30,414 nucleotides of DNA, from the NCBI GenBank assembly GCA_023416335.1, contig JAEZHY010000030.1, positions 1 through 30,414 of the forward strand, read 5' to 3'. The notes beneath the pieces were generated by a model, which was not told the DNA's origin, ran no database searches, and was given only the letters and a program-made list of their open reading frames with translations. The stretch is from Pseudomonadota bacterium (GTDB lineage Bacteria; Desulfobacterota; Syntrophobacteria; Syntrophobacterales; Syntrophobacteraceae). The position numbers were made by a program, and so were the translations under genes. This document shows, piece after piece, positions 17,443 to 25,721 of the stretch; the stretch's first letter is position 1; each line of letters opens with the position of its first letter.

Positions 17443-17729
17443 GATAGTTCCTGTGTGTTTTTCGTTCGAATGACAGGGAGTTGCCGGTATCGAAGCCGGT
17501 TGGCCGTCTTCCCGGGCACCGGATCCAAATACTTTTATAACCCTGATCAGTGCCGCTCAATTCTCCCGCACCTAAAGCAAAAATTCCCACGGCTCCGCCG
17601 CCCTTGGGGGTGACAGAGGTGGGAATCTTGATTCCTTATTGCTTCAGTCTGCTGTGTACGAGGAACAGATTGGCAATTTCCGCCTCTGTCCGGCAGAAGG
17701 ATTCGCCCGTTTTGAACAGTGATTCGCCT
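17443..17729 (-). other. long pheS-pheT intergenic gap
   Basis: In most genomes pheS and pheT are nearly contiguous; here 287 bp separate them. No gene is convincing in it. The main structure is the hairpin at 17580-17629. The remainder may hold an internal promoter or be an inserted or degraded sequence. Confidence 0.6.
17580..17629 (-). terminator. terminator- or attenuator-like hairpin before pheT
   Basis: On the minus strand AAGATTCCCAC pairs with GTGGGAATTTT (11 bp with one G-U) across a ~28-nt GC-rich loop that can itself fold (GGC...GCC). The 3' arm runs into a T tract, as in intrinsic terminators. Lying between two subunit genes, it would reduce or regulate pheT expression. Confidence 0.5.
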
Positions 17730-18740
17730 CTAAAACTGGCCGAGGAAACGGAGATCGTTTTCAAAAAAGAGTCTGAGATCGTCTATCCCGAACTTCAGCA
17801 TGGCAATGCGTTCTATTCCCATACCGAAGGCGAACCCGGTCACTTCCTCGGGATCGTAGCCGACGTACTTATAGACCTCGGGATCGACCATACCCGATCC
17901 GAGTATTTCAAGCCATCCCGTTTGCTTGCAGACACGGCATCCCTGCCCACGGCAGATAACGCACTGAATATCGACCTCGGCGCTCGGCTCGGTGAAAGGG
18001 AAAAAGCTCGGACGAAAACGAAGACCGACCTCGGGGCCGAACATCTGATGGACAAATGTTGTGAGAATCCCCTTCAGATCGCCGAAAGAAACGTCTTTTC
18101 CGACCATAAGCCCTTCGACCTGGTGGAACATCGGGGTATGCGTCACGTCGGAATCGCAGCGGTAAGTCCTGCCCGGCGCGATGACGCGAACCGGCGGCTT
18201 CCGCTTTTCCATCACCCGGACCTGGAGCGGCGAAGTGTGCGTCCTCAGGACGACATCTTCGGAGATGTAGAAAGTGTCCTGCATTTCCCGGGCAGGGTGG
18301 TCTTTCGGAATATTCAGGGCCTCGAAGTTATAGTAGTCCAGTTCGATTTCAGGTCCTTCGACCGTTTCGAACCCGAGCCAATTGAAGATGCGGGAAATTT
18401 CAAGCGCAGTCTGCGTGATCGGATGCAGCCGTCCCCTCTGGGGCATTCTACCCGGAACGGTGACGTCAACCGCTTCCTTCTTTCCCGCAGCATTCTCGCG
18501 GCTCTTTTCGAGCGCTTCCGAGAAAATCTCTTCGAGCCTCGATTTAGCCTCGTTCAGGATTCTTCCGACTTCGCGACGGTCCTCTTCGGGAACTTTTCCC
18601 AGTTCCTTGAAAAGCTGGGCAAGCTCGCCTTTTCTCCCTAAAAAACGAATCCGGGCCTGATCGAGGGACTTCGGGTCCGCCTCCAGTCCGGATACGGTTT
18701 GGGAGGCCGTCTCGAGGAGATTTCGAACAGCCTCTTTCAT
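17730..18740 (-). CDS. pheS: phenylalanyl-tRNA synthetase alpha subunit
   Basis: A 336-aa class II synthetase alpha chain. The N-terminal coiled-coil (~1-90, with [19 protein letters not shown]) binds tRNA. The catalytic domain shows motif 2-like [56 protein letters not shown], and motif 3 [14 protein letters not shown]. Only 3 bp separate it from rplT, so translation is probably coupled. Length is typical. Confidence 0.97.
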   Translation of the reverse strand: MKEAVRNLLETASQTVSGLEADPKSLDQARIRFLGRKGELAQLFKELGKVPEEDRREVGRILNEAKSRLEEIFSEALEKSRENAAGKKEAVDVTVPGRMPQRGRLHPITQTALEISRIFNWLGFETVEGPEIELDYYNFEALNIPKDHPAREMQDTFYISEDVVLRTHTSPLQVRVMEKRKPPVRVIAPGRTYRCDSDVTHTPMFHQVEGLMVGKDVSFGDLKGILTTFVHQMFGPEVGLRFRPSFFPFTEPSAEVDIQCVICRGQGCRVCKQTGWLEILGSGMVDPEVYKYVGYDPEEVTGFAFGMGIERIAMLKFGIDDLRLFFENDLRFLGQF

Positions 18741-18743
18741 ATC

Positions 18744-19097
18744 CTACGCAGCTTCTTTTGCAATTTTGGCCAGTTCGGCAAACGCCTCGGGATTGGCCGC
18801 AGCCAGATTGGCCAGTGCTTTTCTGTCGAGCGTAATGTTGGCCTTTTTCAGTCCGTTCATGAACCGGGAGTAGCTCATCTCATGCTCGCGTGCCGCAGCA
18901 TTGATGCGCATGATCCAAAGGCTTCTGAACTCGCGTTTTCTGACCTTCCTGTCCCGATATGCAAACTTGAGGGCGCGTTCTACGGTCTCCGTAGCGCTGC
19001 GGATCAGTTTGCCGCGCCCGCCGCGATACCCCTTGGCGGCATTAAGGATCTTTTTCCGCCTTTCGCGCGACTTTACCGCCTTCTTAACTCTAGGCAT
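18744..19097 (-). CDS. rplT: 50S ribosomal protein L20
   Basis: A 117-aa basic ribosomal protein that binds 23S rRNA early in 50S assembly. The conserved features are [49 protein letters not shown] and a C-terminal [25 protein letters not shown] precedes the ATG. It lies between rpmI (34-bp gap) and pheS (3 bp). In other bacteria L20 represses its own operon by binding the rpmI leader. Confidence 0.98.
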   Translation of the reverse strand: MPRVKKAVKSRERRKKILNAAKGYRGGRGKLIRSATETVERALKFAYRDRKVRKREFRSLWIMRINAAAREHEMSYSRFMNGLKKANITLDRKALANLAAANPEAFAELAKIAKEAA

Positions 19098-19131
19098 TGG
19101 AATCTCCTGTAAGAATCTTCGAATTCAATTT

Positions 19132-19329
19132 CTATAGATAGGGCATCATGCGCTGGAGCGACTTGGAGCTGATTGCATCCACGACGGTGTCCCTGCGCAA
19201 CGCGCGTTTCCTTTTCGGGCTTTTCTTGGTCAGAATGTGGCTTTTGAAAGCCTTGGCCCGGACGATCTTCCCCGTTCCCGTCTTCTTGAAACGCTTGGCG
19301 GCAGCACGATTGGTTTTAATCTTGGGCAT
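19132..19329 (-). CDS. rpmI: 50S ribosomal protein L35
   Basis: A 65-aa basic protein, [20 protein letters not shown]..., ending in [21 protein letters not shown], the normal L35 pattern. A longer frame starts at 19350, but the GGAGG ribosome binding site lies inside that extension, so the ATG at 19329 is the true start. It follows infC after a 232-bp leader carrying its own promoter and a hairpin. Confidence 0.97.
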   Translation of the reverse strand: MPKIKTNRAAAKRFKKTGTGKIVRAKAFKSHILTKKSPKRKRALRRDTVVDAISSKSLQRMMPYL

Positions 19330-19468
19330 TACCGATATTCCTCCATTCACTCGAATTTTCGCAAATCCGAAAGGCCGATGGTGCCTGCCGATTTCCCGCT
19401 GGAGCGTTTTACTTGGCCTTATCCGGGAAAGTCCAATCAGGTCAAAGCCTTACGAGCCGGACTGAAAC

Positions 19469-19484
19469 CGGGCGCTTCCGCCCG
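19469..19484 (-). promoter_or_regulatory. hairpin in the rpmI-rplT leader
   Basis: Perfect CGGGCG/CGCCCG stem with a GAAG loop, about 30-45 nt downstream of the putative rpmI promoter. No U-run follows, so it is not a plain terminator. It could be part of an L20-binding autoregulatory leader, as occurs at this locus in other bacteria. Confidence 0.4.
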
Positions 19485-19507
19485 TACCACTTCAGCACAA
19501 AAATAGT

Positions 19508-19536
19508 AGTTTATTTGGGACTTAGGGAAGAGTCAA
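19508..19536 (-). promoter_or_regulatory. probable promoter for rpmI-rplT-pheS-pheT
   Basis: On the minus strand TTGACT (19536-19531), 17-nt spacer, TAAACT (19513-19508). This is close to the sigma-70 consensus, just downstream of the infC stop, giving a leader of about 170 nt before rpmI. Confidence 0.6.
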
Positions 19537-19561
19537 CCATTAAGGTGAAAAATATGAAATT

Positions 19562-20071
19562 TTAAGATTTCGGAGCAACAATCATTATCAGGTTGCGGCC
19601 TTCCATCTTTGGCTGCTGCTCGATCACAATCTCATCCTTGAGTTCTTCCCTGATCCGCTCCAAAAGCTTGAATCCCTGGTCCGAATAAGCGATTTCTCTC
19701 CCCCGGAAAAGAATCGTAATCTTCGCCTTGTCTTTCTGGGCAAGGAAACGCTTGATGTGCTTGATCTTGACCTGCAGGTCGTGCTCGTCCGTTTTCGGGC
19801 GGATCTTAACTTCTTTTACCTGGATTACGGTCTGTTTCTTTTTTGCTTCCTGGGAGCGCTTGTTCTGCTGGTACTTGAATTTACCGTAATCCATTATCTT
19901 GCAAACAGGGGGCTCGGCATTGGGAGCCACTTCGACCAGGTCGAGATGCTCCTGGGCGGCCAATTCCAATGCTCTTCTGATCGGAATGATCCCAAGCTGC
20001 TGACCGTCATGCCCGATCACCCTGACTTCCGGCGCTCGGATTTTTTCATTCACATTAGTCTGTTTCTCCAG
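19562..20071 (-). CDS. infC: translation initiation factor IF-3
   Basis: A 169-aa initiation factor that binds the 30S subunit and rejects wrong start codons. Domains are the N-terminal IRAPEVRVIGHDGQQLGIIP, the linker with EPPVCKIMDYGKFKYQ and KKKQTVIQVKEVKIRP, and the C-terminal KAKITILFRGREIAYSDQG. The first standard start codon in frame is GTG at 20053, but it sits 23 nt from the only good Shine-Dalgarno (GAGGAGGA). A CTG codon in frame at 20071 lies ~7 nt after it, and an in-frame TGA precedes. I therefore place the start at CTG, in keeping with the rare start codons used for IF3 self-control. GTG 20053 remains possible. It follows thrS after 39 bp. Confidence 0.93.
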   Translation of the reverse strand: MEKQTNVNEKIRAPEVRVIGHDGQQLGIIPIRRALELAAQEHLDLVEVAPNAEPPVCKIMDYGKFKYQQNKRSQEAKKKQTVIQVKEVKIRPKTDEHDLQVKIKHIKRFLAQKDKAKITILFRGREIAYSDQGFKLLERIREELKDEIVIEQQPKMEGRNLIMIVAPKS

Positions 20072-20110
20072 GGCTGTTCCTCCTCATGCTAAAGTTTATT
20101 TTGCCTTGGT

Positions 20111-22051
20111 CTAGATAGTGCCCAAACCGATACGTCCCTTGCTGGATTCAAGGCTTTCTTTTTCGACTAAATCGGCAAATTCCTGCGGGGTCATTAAGCT
20201 CAGTTGTGTTCCGTCACGCTTCCTGGGCGCAATGGCTCCCGCCGCAACCTCTTTGTCTCCGACGACAAGCATATACGGGATCTTCTGCATTTGGGCATCC
20301 CGAATCTTGTAGCCGAGTTTTTCACTGCGCATGTCAACTTCAGCGCGCACTCCCCTGCCCTGCAGTTCTTCACAAACCTTGCGGGCAAAGTCAAGCTGCG
20401 CATCGGTCACCGTTACGAGAATTGCCTGAACAGGCGCCAACCATACAGGAAAGGCTCCCGCATAGTGCTCGATCAGAACGCCCAGAAACCGTTCTATTGC
20501 ACCGAGGATCACCCGATGCACCATAACCGGTCGGTGCCGCGCCCCGTCAGCGCCAATATAAGTCAGATCGAACCGCTCGGGCAGGGTAAAATCGCACTGG
20601 ATGGTTGCACACTGCCAGCGTCTGTCGAGCGCATCCTTCAACTTGACGTCGATTTTCGGTCCGTAGAAGGCCCCTTCGCCTTCGCAGATTTGAAAAGGAA
20701 TTCCCTTTTCTTCGAGCGCCTTCATCAACGCGTTGGTTGCACGTTCCCAGTCTTCATCCGTACCGATGGAGTTCACGGGCCGCGTGCTGATTTCCATCTC
20801 GTAGGCAAATCCGAAAATCCCCATCACTTCGGTAACGAAGTCGATAATGCCCTTGATTTCTCCGTTTAACTGCTCCGGCATGCAGAGGATATGCGCATCA
20901 TCCTGTGTAAACTGCCGGACACGGAGAAGTCCGTGAAGAACACCCGACTTTTCATGCCTGTGCACGGTCCCGAGTTCGAAGTACCGCAGAGGCAGGTCGC
21001 GATAGCTCCGGATCTTCGACTTGTAGATAAGCATGTGTGCGAGACAGTTCATCGGTTTTATACCGTAAGACTGCTCATCTATTTCAGAAAAGTACATATT
21101 CTCGCGGTAATGGTCGAAGTGCCCGGACCTCTTCCACAGGTCCGTTTTGAGCAGAGTCGGGCCGACCACGATATTGTAGCCGCGGCGCAGGTGTTCGCGC
21201 TTTTCGAAACTCTCGAGGATATGTCTGATGAGAGCGCCCTTCGGATGATAGATCACCATTCCGGCGCCCACTTCATCGGAGAAGCTGAACAGATCGAGTT
21301 CCTTCCCAAGTCGTCGATGGTCCCGCTTCTGGGCCTCTTCGAGGAACTCCAGGTACTTCTTGAGCGCCTCGACATCGAAAAAGGCGGTGCCGTATATACG
21401 TTGAAGCATCTGGTTGTGCTCGTCGCCTCGCCAGTACGCACCTGCAACGCTGGTCAGCTTGAAAGCCTTGAGATAGCCGGTGTTCGGAATGTGAGGCCCG
21501 CGGCACAAATCGATGAAATCACCCTGACGGTAGTAGGACACCGTCGAATCGGTAAACTCCCGCAGCAGGTCGACCTTGTATTGTTCCCCCATTTTGGAGA
21601 AAAAATCGATTGCCTCTTCCCGCGGAACATCCTGCCGCTGGAACGGGAGTTTTTGCCTGGTGATCTCACGCATCTTGGCTTCGATTTTTTCCAGGTCTTC
21701 CTGCGTGAACGGCTTTTCTACATCGAAATCATAATAGAAACCGTTCTCGATCGAAGGACCGATGCCGATGCGCGCTTCCGGGAAAATGGACTTAACCGCC
21801 TGAGCCATTATGTGGGCAGCGCTGTGCCGCAGGATTTCGAGTGCCGTGGCCGAACCGGTTTCCACCCCTTCAATGGTCGCATCGTCTTCGACCTTTCTGG
21901 ACAGGTCGACAAGTTGCCCATTCATCTTTGCGGCAATCCATCCGTTCTTGGACGGTTGGATTTTACCGAGTATTTCCTGAATTGAAGTCCCTTTCGGGAG
22001 AATTTCCTTTCTCCCGTCGGGCATAGTAACCTGAATATTCTCTGGCTGCAT
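20111..22051 (-). CDS. thrS: threonyl-tRNA synthetase
   Basis: A 646-aa class II synthetase of normal length. Domains are TGS (1-65), an editing domain with HSAAH (His76, His80) and DLCRGPH, a catalytic core with the zinc-site MNCLAHM and motif 2 [23 protein letters not shown], motif 3 [20 protein letters not shown], and the C-terminal anticodon-binding domain. The ribosome binding site is TAGGAAG before the ATG. It is the first gene of the translation cluster, downstream of a promoter and terminator in its leader. Confidence 0.98.
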   Translation of the reverse strand: MQPENIQVTMPDGRKEILPKGTSIQEILGKIQPSKNGWIAAKMNGQLVDLSRKVEDDATIEGVETGSATALEILRHSAAHIMAQAVKSIFPEARIGIGPSIENGFYYDFDVEKPFTQEDLEKIEAKMREITRQKLPFQRQDVPREEAIDFFSKMGEQYKVDLLREFTDSTVSYYRQGDFIDLCRGPHIPNTGYLKAFKLTSVAGAYWRGDEHNQMLQRIYGTAFFDVEALKKYLEFLEEAQKRDHRRLGKELDLFSFSDEVGAGMVIYHPKGALIRHILESFEKREHLRRGYNIVVGPTLLKTDLWKRSGHFDHYRENMYFSEIDEQSYGIKPMNCLAHMLIYKSKIRSYRDLPLRYFELGTVHRHEKSGVLHGLLRVRQFTQDDAHILCMPEQLNGEIKGIIDFVTEVMGIFGFAYEMEISTRPVNSIGTDEDWERATNALMKALEEKGIPFQICEGEGAFYGPKIDVKLKDALDRRWQCATIQCDFTLPERFDLTYIGADGARHRPVMVHRVILGAIERFLGVLIEHYAGAFPVWLAPVQAILVTVTDAQLDFARKVCEELQGRGVRAEVDMRSEKLGYKIRDAQMQKIPYMLVVGDKEVAAGAIAPRKRDGTQLSLMTPQEFADLVEKESLESSKGRIGLGTI

Positions 22052-22097
22052 TGTCGCTTCCTAGCACCTGTCCGGCTCCTGGCCGGCGGCATGAAAC

Positions 22098-22133
22098 AAA
22101 AAAAGGCACCCCCATCAGTTGGAAAGATGCCTT
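22098..22133 (-). terminator. intrinsic terminator or attenuator in the thrS leader
   Basis: On the minus strand AAGGCATCTTT pairs with GGGGGTGCCTT (4 G-U pairs), 9-nt loop, followed by a run of T. It lies between the putative thrS promoter and the thrS start. It may therefore act as an attenuator, or end readthrough from the tRNA gene. Confidence 0.65.
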
Positions 22134-22165
22134 GAACGGAAAAAATTTTCCTTCAGTGCCGAAAT

Positions 22166-22194
22166 ATTATCTTCCTGCTTTGATCCGGGTTCAA
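22166..22194 (-). promoter_or_regulatory. probable thrS promoter
   Basis: On the minus strand TTGAAC (22194-22189), 17-nt spacer, GATAAT (22171-22166). It lies downstream of tRNA-Val and about 115 bp upstream of thrS. Confidence 0.6.
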
Positions 22195-22252
22195 TTAGGC
22201 GCCAGCCGATAAATTAATGAATTCACAATTAACGATCATCGTCAACGAACTC

Positions 22253-22327
22253 TGGTAGGCACGGGCGGTTTCGAACCGCCGGCTTCTACCGCGTCAAGGT
22301 AGCGCTCTCCCACTGAGCTACGTGCCT
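22253..22327 (-). tRNA. tRNA-Val (GAC)
   Basis: Full cloverleaf: acceptor AGGCACG/CGTGCCT, D arm GCTC-GAGC, anticodon arm CTACC-TTGACGC-GGTAG with anticodon GAC, five-base variable loop, T arm GGCGG-TTCGAAA-CCGCC, discriminator A and encoded CCA (22255-22253). It lies between pgsA and thrS on the same strand. Confidence 0.97.
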
Positions 22328-22382
22328 ACAAACAAACTCCTGAATCTATAACGATGTGCTCCGATTATGTCAAGCAAAACTA

Positions 22383-22934
22383 TTAGCGCCCTGAATTTCT
22401 CGATCGCTGCCGGCCGAGAAGGCACATCCCCACATAAAGATACCGGCCCCCGCTGAATACTGAAAAGCAGGCGGTAACTATATAGAGAATGGTATACATC
22501 CACGACGCCAACGTCACCAGCGAAGAGGCGAGCATGACGAAAACCGTCAGCAGCTGGAAAAACGTGGTCAGCTTGCTCGAAAGGAGTGGGTTGATTTCCA
22601 CTTTGATCTGGTGGAATACCAGCGTGAAAAATCCCAGCAATATCATCAGGTCCCGGCTTACCGCAATGATGACCAGCCAACTCGGTATCAGGCCGATGTA
22701 ACCCAGGAGCACGAAGGACGTTACGAGCAGAATCTTGTCCGCGAGCGGATCGATGTATGCCCCGAACCGGCTTTTCTGATTGAAAAGCCTTGCAACGAGC
22801 CCATCGAGCGCATCGGTTATCCCGGCAATAAAAAAGACGACCAGCGCAGCGTTCAACCTGTTGTCGAGCAGGAACCAGACGAGCACGGGGGTCAGGAAGA
22901 TGCGTCCGAGAGTAAGGAAGTTGGGGATCGTCAT
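22383..22934 (-). CDS. pgsA: CDP-diacylglycerol--glycerol-3-phosphate 3-phosphatidyltransferase
   Basis: A 183-aa inner-membrane enzyme that makes phosphatidylglycerophosphate for phospholipid synthesis. The CDP-alcohol phosphotransferase motif is complete: Asp41, Asp44-Gly45, Ala48-Arg49, Gly58, Asp62 and Asp66. It opens with MTIPNFLTLGRIFLTP and has about five membrane segments. The longer frame to 23024 overlaps the upstream gene and is not needed; the ATG at 22934 lies 7 bp after the upstream stop, with a weak ribosome binding site, suggesting coupling. A closely related family member with another alcohol acceptor cannot be fully excluded. Confidence 0.92.
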   Translation of the reverse strand: MTIPNFLTLGRIFLTPVLVWFLLDNRLNAALVVFFIAGITDALDGLVARLFNQKSRFGAYIDPLADKILLVTSFVLLGYIGLIPSWLVIIAVSRDLMILLGFFTLVFHQIKVEINPLLSSKLTTFFQLLTVFVMLASSLVTLASWMYTILYIVTACFSVFSGGRYLYVGMCLLGRQRSRNSGR

Positions 22935-22941
22935 CTTCTGC

Positions 22942-24327
22942 CTACTGCCCCTTCCCGGGAGGAGTAAAAGAGAGTTTAACCGTACGGTCCTCGACGGAAT
23001 AGGAATCGATTTTGACAGTTGCACCGCTCGGCATAGGTGTTCCGTTCATTTTGGAGATTACGCTCCCGTCGACACCGGCAATTCTGACCGTCCCTTCTCC
23101 TCCAGTCATCTCCAGGCTTGTGATCTGCATGTTCTTGGACTGTCCCCTGAGCGCCCGCTCGAGTTCCTTCCAGTACGGATACTGGACCGAAGGAAAGTTA
23201 ACGATCCAATCGCCGGCGCTGCCGCTCGATTCATGAGACGGCCCACCTGCCTCCTGTGTCCCTTGCGTCTGACCGGATTCCGACACTTTCTTCCCTGTCG
23301 CGGATCCCCCAAGCAGACTGCTGAGCTGCGGTGCAATCCTCGACGCCAGCTCAAGGGCGCCTTCCTGATTTGAAAGTTCTTCGACGCTCTGTGTTTTCCT
23401 GATTTCGCTTTCAGACTTGCCGGCGGAGATTCTGATCACACGGAGGTTGCATTCCAGGACGGCCTGCTTGCTTGCCCGATCCTGCTTGTATGAGAGCGTA
23501 CCGATAACCGCGTCCTGAATCCCCAGCCCTTCAGCAAGTGAGATAACCTGGGAAGGAGGAATACTTCCCGAAAGGTCCATTCTTACAGCCCCTGCCTGAG
23601 GGAGCTGAATCGAAAAATCGAAGCGGCCCAATTCCTTTGCCATACTTGTCGCAAAAAGTGATCGGGTGTCGCGTTGCTCGCTCGGGAGCACCCATTCCTG
23701 TTCCCATTTTTCGGCAACAACCCAAAGGATTTCTTTTTTCGTAACCGAAAGCCCCCGGGAGGTCGCAGTAGAGGCCGGATTATCGACCAAGGGAACTGCA
23801 CCGGGGCCTTCCGCATTATCGGCATCCCCTGAAACCTCTTCATTGTTTTCATCGTCATCGGCGGCGGCTGTCTCCGCTGCAGGTCCCCTTTGCCCCCTCT
23901 CGGCAATCGAGAACCCGGATTCCTGCAGGTCTTTCTTGAGCAGGTCCATTGAGACCGTGATCTGGCCAACCACCTTGTACAAACCGTTTGTCTGCGACTC
24001 GGAAAAAACCTGATAGGAATCAATGTATCGCGAGGACTGGGCCAAGAAATTATTTTGAATATCGGAATATTGTGCGCCTATCTGCGCCGGGCTGAGATAC
24101 CTTCCGATCGCCTGGGAAAGGCCTTGCGACATGAAGTCGCGCAACGCCAACTGCTGGCTTCCGGCACGATCCTGAGGGTTGTCGAGCGCCTGCCCCTGAC
24201 TGAAAAACGGCATCGCTCCGTCCTGCTCTGCCCCGAATGCGGACACCCGAACGCATAGAACAAACAATACGACGGTAATCGCCAAAAGCACCGCCGACCG
24301 GGATTCATGTAATCTTTTTGGTATCAT
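22942..24327 (-). CDS. secreted protein of unknown function, FlgT-N-like
   Basis: A ~461-aa protein with an N-terminal hydrophobic segment (AVLLAITVVLFVLCVRVSAF) acting as signal peptide. The next ~100 residues (QQLALRDFMSQGLSQAIGRYL, IDSYQVFSESQTNGLYKVVGQITVSM) have the pattern seen at the N terminus of FlgT-like and related envelope proteins. An acidic, low-complexity linker follows (~155-190), then a middle domain with SVTKKEILWVVAEKWEQEW and GIQDAVIGTLSYKQD, a second Ser/Gly-rich linker, and a C-terminal domain ending VEDRTVKLSFTPPGKG. ATG 24327 (GGGAT upstream) is preferred over 24339. It lies 7 bp before pgsA. Function is unknown, and the family resemblance is by eye. Confidence 0.65.
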   Translation of the reverse strand: MIPKRLHESRSAVLLAITVVLFVLCVRVSAFGAEQDGAMPFFSQGQALDNPQDRAGSQQLALRDFMSQGLSQAIGRYLSPAQIGAQYSDIQNNFLAQSSRYIDSYQVFSESQTNGLYKVVGQITVSMDLLKKDLQESGFSIAERGQRGPAAETAAADDDENNEEVSGDADNAEGPGAVPLVDNPASTATSRGLSVTKKEILWVVAEKWEQEWVLPSEQRDTRSLFATSMAKELGRFDFSIQLPQAGAVRMDLSGSIPPSQVISLAEGLGIQDAVIGTLSYKQDRASKQAVLECNLRVIRISAGKSESEIRKTQSVEELSNQEGALELASRIAPQLSSLLGGSATGKKVSESGQTQGTQEAGGPSHESSGSAGDWIVNFPSVQYPYWKELERALRGQSKNMQITSLEMTGGEGTVRIAGVDGSVISKMNGTPMPSGATVKIDSYSVEDRTVKLSFTPPGKGQ

Positions 24328-24432
24328 CGGTGATCCCATGATTTGCTCAAATCAAAGATTTACAGCTCAAGTTTTCCATTTTAATGGATTATTTGCTATC
24401 ATAGCAATGGCTATAAGAAAAGGAGAAAAATT

Positions 24433-24672
24433 TTGCAGCCTCCCCACGAATGTTGCACTGTGCGGAAATATCTCGTCGCCCCCAACCGGATTCACTATCT
24501 CAGGTTCATAGTGGAAGCATATGAAGGGGTCGGAGTTGTGTCCACGATCGATCCTGCACTTGGCCTTGTCTCGATTGCCATCGCGCCCGGCTGCGAAAAC
24601 GACGTGACAGAGATCCTCAATGAAGAACGCGATCACCTGGGGTTAAGGGATTGCGATCCGATGAACGCATGA
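24433..24672 (+). CDS. DUF4911 family protein
   Basis: A 79-aa small cytoplasmic protein. RKYLVAPNRIHYLRFIVEAYEGVGVVSTIDPALGLVSIAIAPGCENDVTEIL follows the DUF4911 pattern: a strand, a 'YLRFIVEAYEG' helix, a TxDP turn and a final helix. TTG start with AAAGGAG about 8 nt upstream. It is transcribed divergently from the secreted protein gene. The function of the family is unknown. Confidence 0.8.
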   Translation: MQPPHECCTVRKYLVAPNRIHYLRFIVEAYEGVGVVSTIDPALGLVSIAIAPGCENDVTEILNEERDHLGLRDCDPMNA

Positions 24673-24944
24673 CCGATCCTTCTTGAGAGAGACACCCCGC
24701 CTCCCTCCCGTCATGCGTTGGATTACACCTTCGGACGGGGTCCGGATTCCAATAACCCCTGAGATCACAGACTCACCGATAGTCATCGTTACAAAAAACC
24801 TGCATCAAGATGGGGTACCCTCCGTGAGACCCACACCGGGTAGATGCGCTCAGGAGGCGCAATTTCCTTGCATTGAGGGGGTATATTCGCTAAAAAACTT
24901 TTAAGGGTAAAGAACTCTATTAACCAAAAGGCGAACATACGGTC
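24673..24944. other. intergenic region upstream of the cyclic-nucleotide-binding protein
   Basis: No gene is called. A hairpin TGCGC/GCGCA (24844-24864 region) and a possible promoter at 24868-24896 are the only structures. Confidence 0.4.
24868..24896 (+). promoter_or_regulatory. possible promoter for the cNMP-binding protein and miaB
   Basis: TTGCAT (24868-24873), 17-nt spacer, TAAAAA (24891-24896), about 50 bp upstream of the start codon. The -10 box is imperfect. Confidence 0.4.
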
Positions 24945-25685
24945 ATGGACGATCCAGTGCAGGAAAATGACAAGGGAAAAAGCAGCCCGGCTCAAGCCCT
25001 CGAAGTCAGACTCTATGAGTGCGGCGACTCAATATTATGCGAAGGACAGGACAGCCCGTTTTTCTATGTGATCCTGAGCGGTCAGGTCCGTCTAAGCCAT
25101 GAAGGCAAGAAAATTCGCATGCTTGGGGAACAGGACATCTTCGGGTTGGAGAATCTCGTCCTGAAGAGGCCTTCCTATTATACCGCTCTGGCAATTACGT
25201 CCTGCCGAATCGCGCGATACGGCCCCGGTGCGCTCGATTTCCTCATTCGCGAAAGCCCCCGGATGGTCCAGAACCTGCTCACCTCCACCCTGCACCAACT
25301 AACCCAAACCACCAATGTGCTCCTCGCCCCCCAGGATACGTCGCTGGGCGACGATCTGCTCATGCACTTCTTTAATGACGGCGATCTGATTTTTGAAGAA
25401 ACTCCCGATGGTGTTTTTTATCGCCTTGTATCGACTCAGGGTTTGTTACAGGTTACCATAGGCGGGCGTGAAGTCTGCCGGATCAATAAACCGGGCGAGT
25501 TCTTGTGCCTGCCCGATTTTCCGCGTAAGGCCGCCGTCAGATGTATAGGAGACTGCGTGCTGGAACGCTACGACAGCGATAACCTGGAATTGCTCATACG
25601 AAACTATCCCGATGCGGCGACTCTCATCATGCGTGATATGATGGAGCGCCTTCACGGAAAGAAAAATCATCCGGCCGGCTTATAG
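24945..25685 (+). CDS. tandem cyclic-nucleotide-binding-domain protein
   Basis: A 246-aa cytoplasmic protein with two consecutive Crp-type beta-roll domains. The first (~18-120) has LYECGDSILCEGQDSPFFYVILSGQVRLSHEGKKIRMLGEQDIFGLENLV. The second (~140-235) has NDGDLIFEETPDGVFYRLVSTQGLLQVTIGGREVCRINKPGEFLCLPDF. No helix-turn-helix follows, so it is not a classical Crp/Fnr regulator. The typical phosphate-binding RxA motif is not evident, so ligand binding is doubtful. It lies 36 bp upstream of miaB and probably shares its transcript. Confidence 0.8.
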   Translation: MDDPVQENDKGKSSPAQALEVRLYECGDSILCEGQDSPFFYVILSGQVRLSHEGKKIRMLGEQDIFGLENLVLKRPSYYTALAITSCRIARYGPGALDFLIRESPRMVQNLLTSTLHQLTQTTNVLLAPQDTSLGDDLLMHFFNDGDLIFEETPDGVFYRLVSTQGLLQVTIGGREVCRINKPGEFLCLPDFPRKAAVRCIGDCVLERYDSDNLELLIRNYPDAATLIMRDMMERLHGKKNHPAGL

Positions 25686-25721
25686 GGCCGGGTCAGTTCA
25701 ACAATTCGGAACCGGAGTATT

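Noticed and set aside
22052..22252. T-box riboswitch in the thrS leader
   Set aside because: The conserved T-box sequence and specifier stem could not be found; only a simple terminator is visible.
24683..24904. 73-aa plus-strand frame between DUF4911 and the cNMP-binding gene
   Set aside because: No ribosome binding site, Pro/Thr-rich chance composition, and it overlaps the probable promoter.
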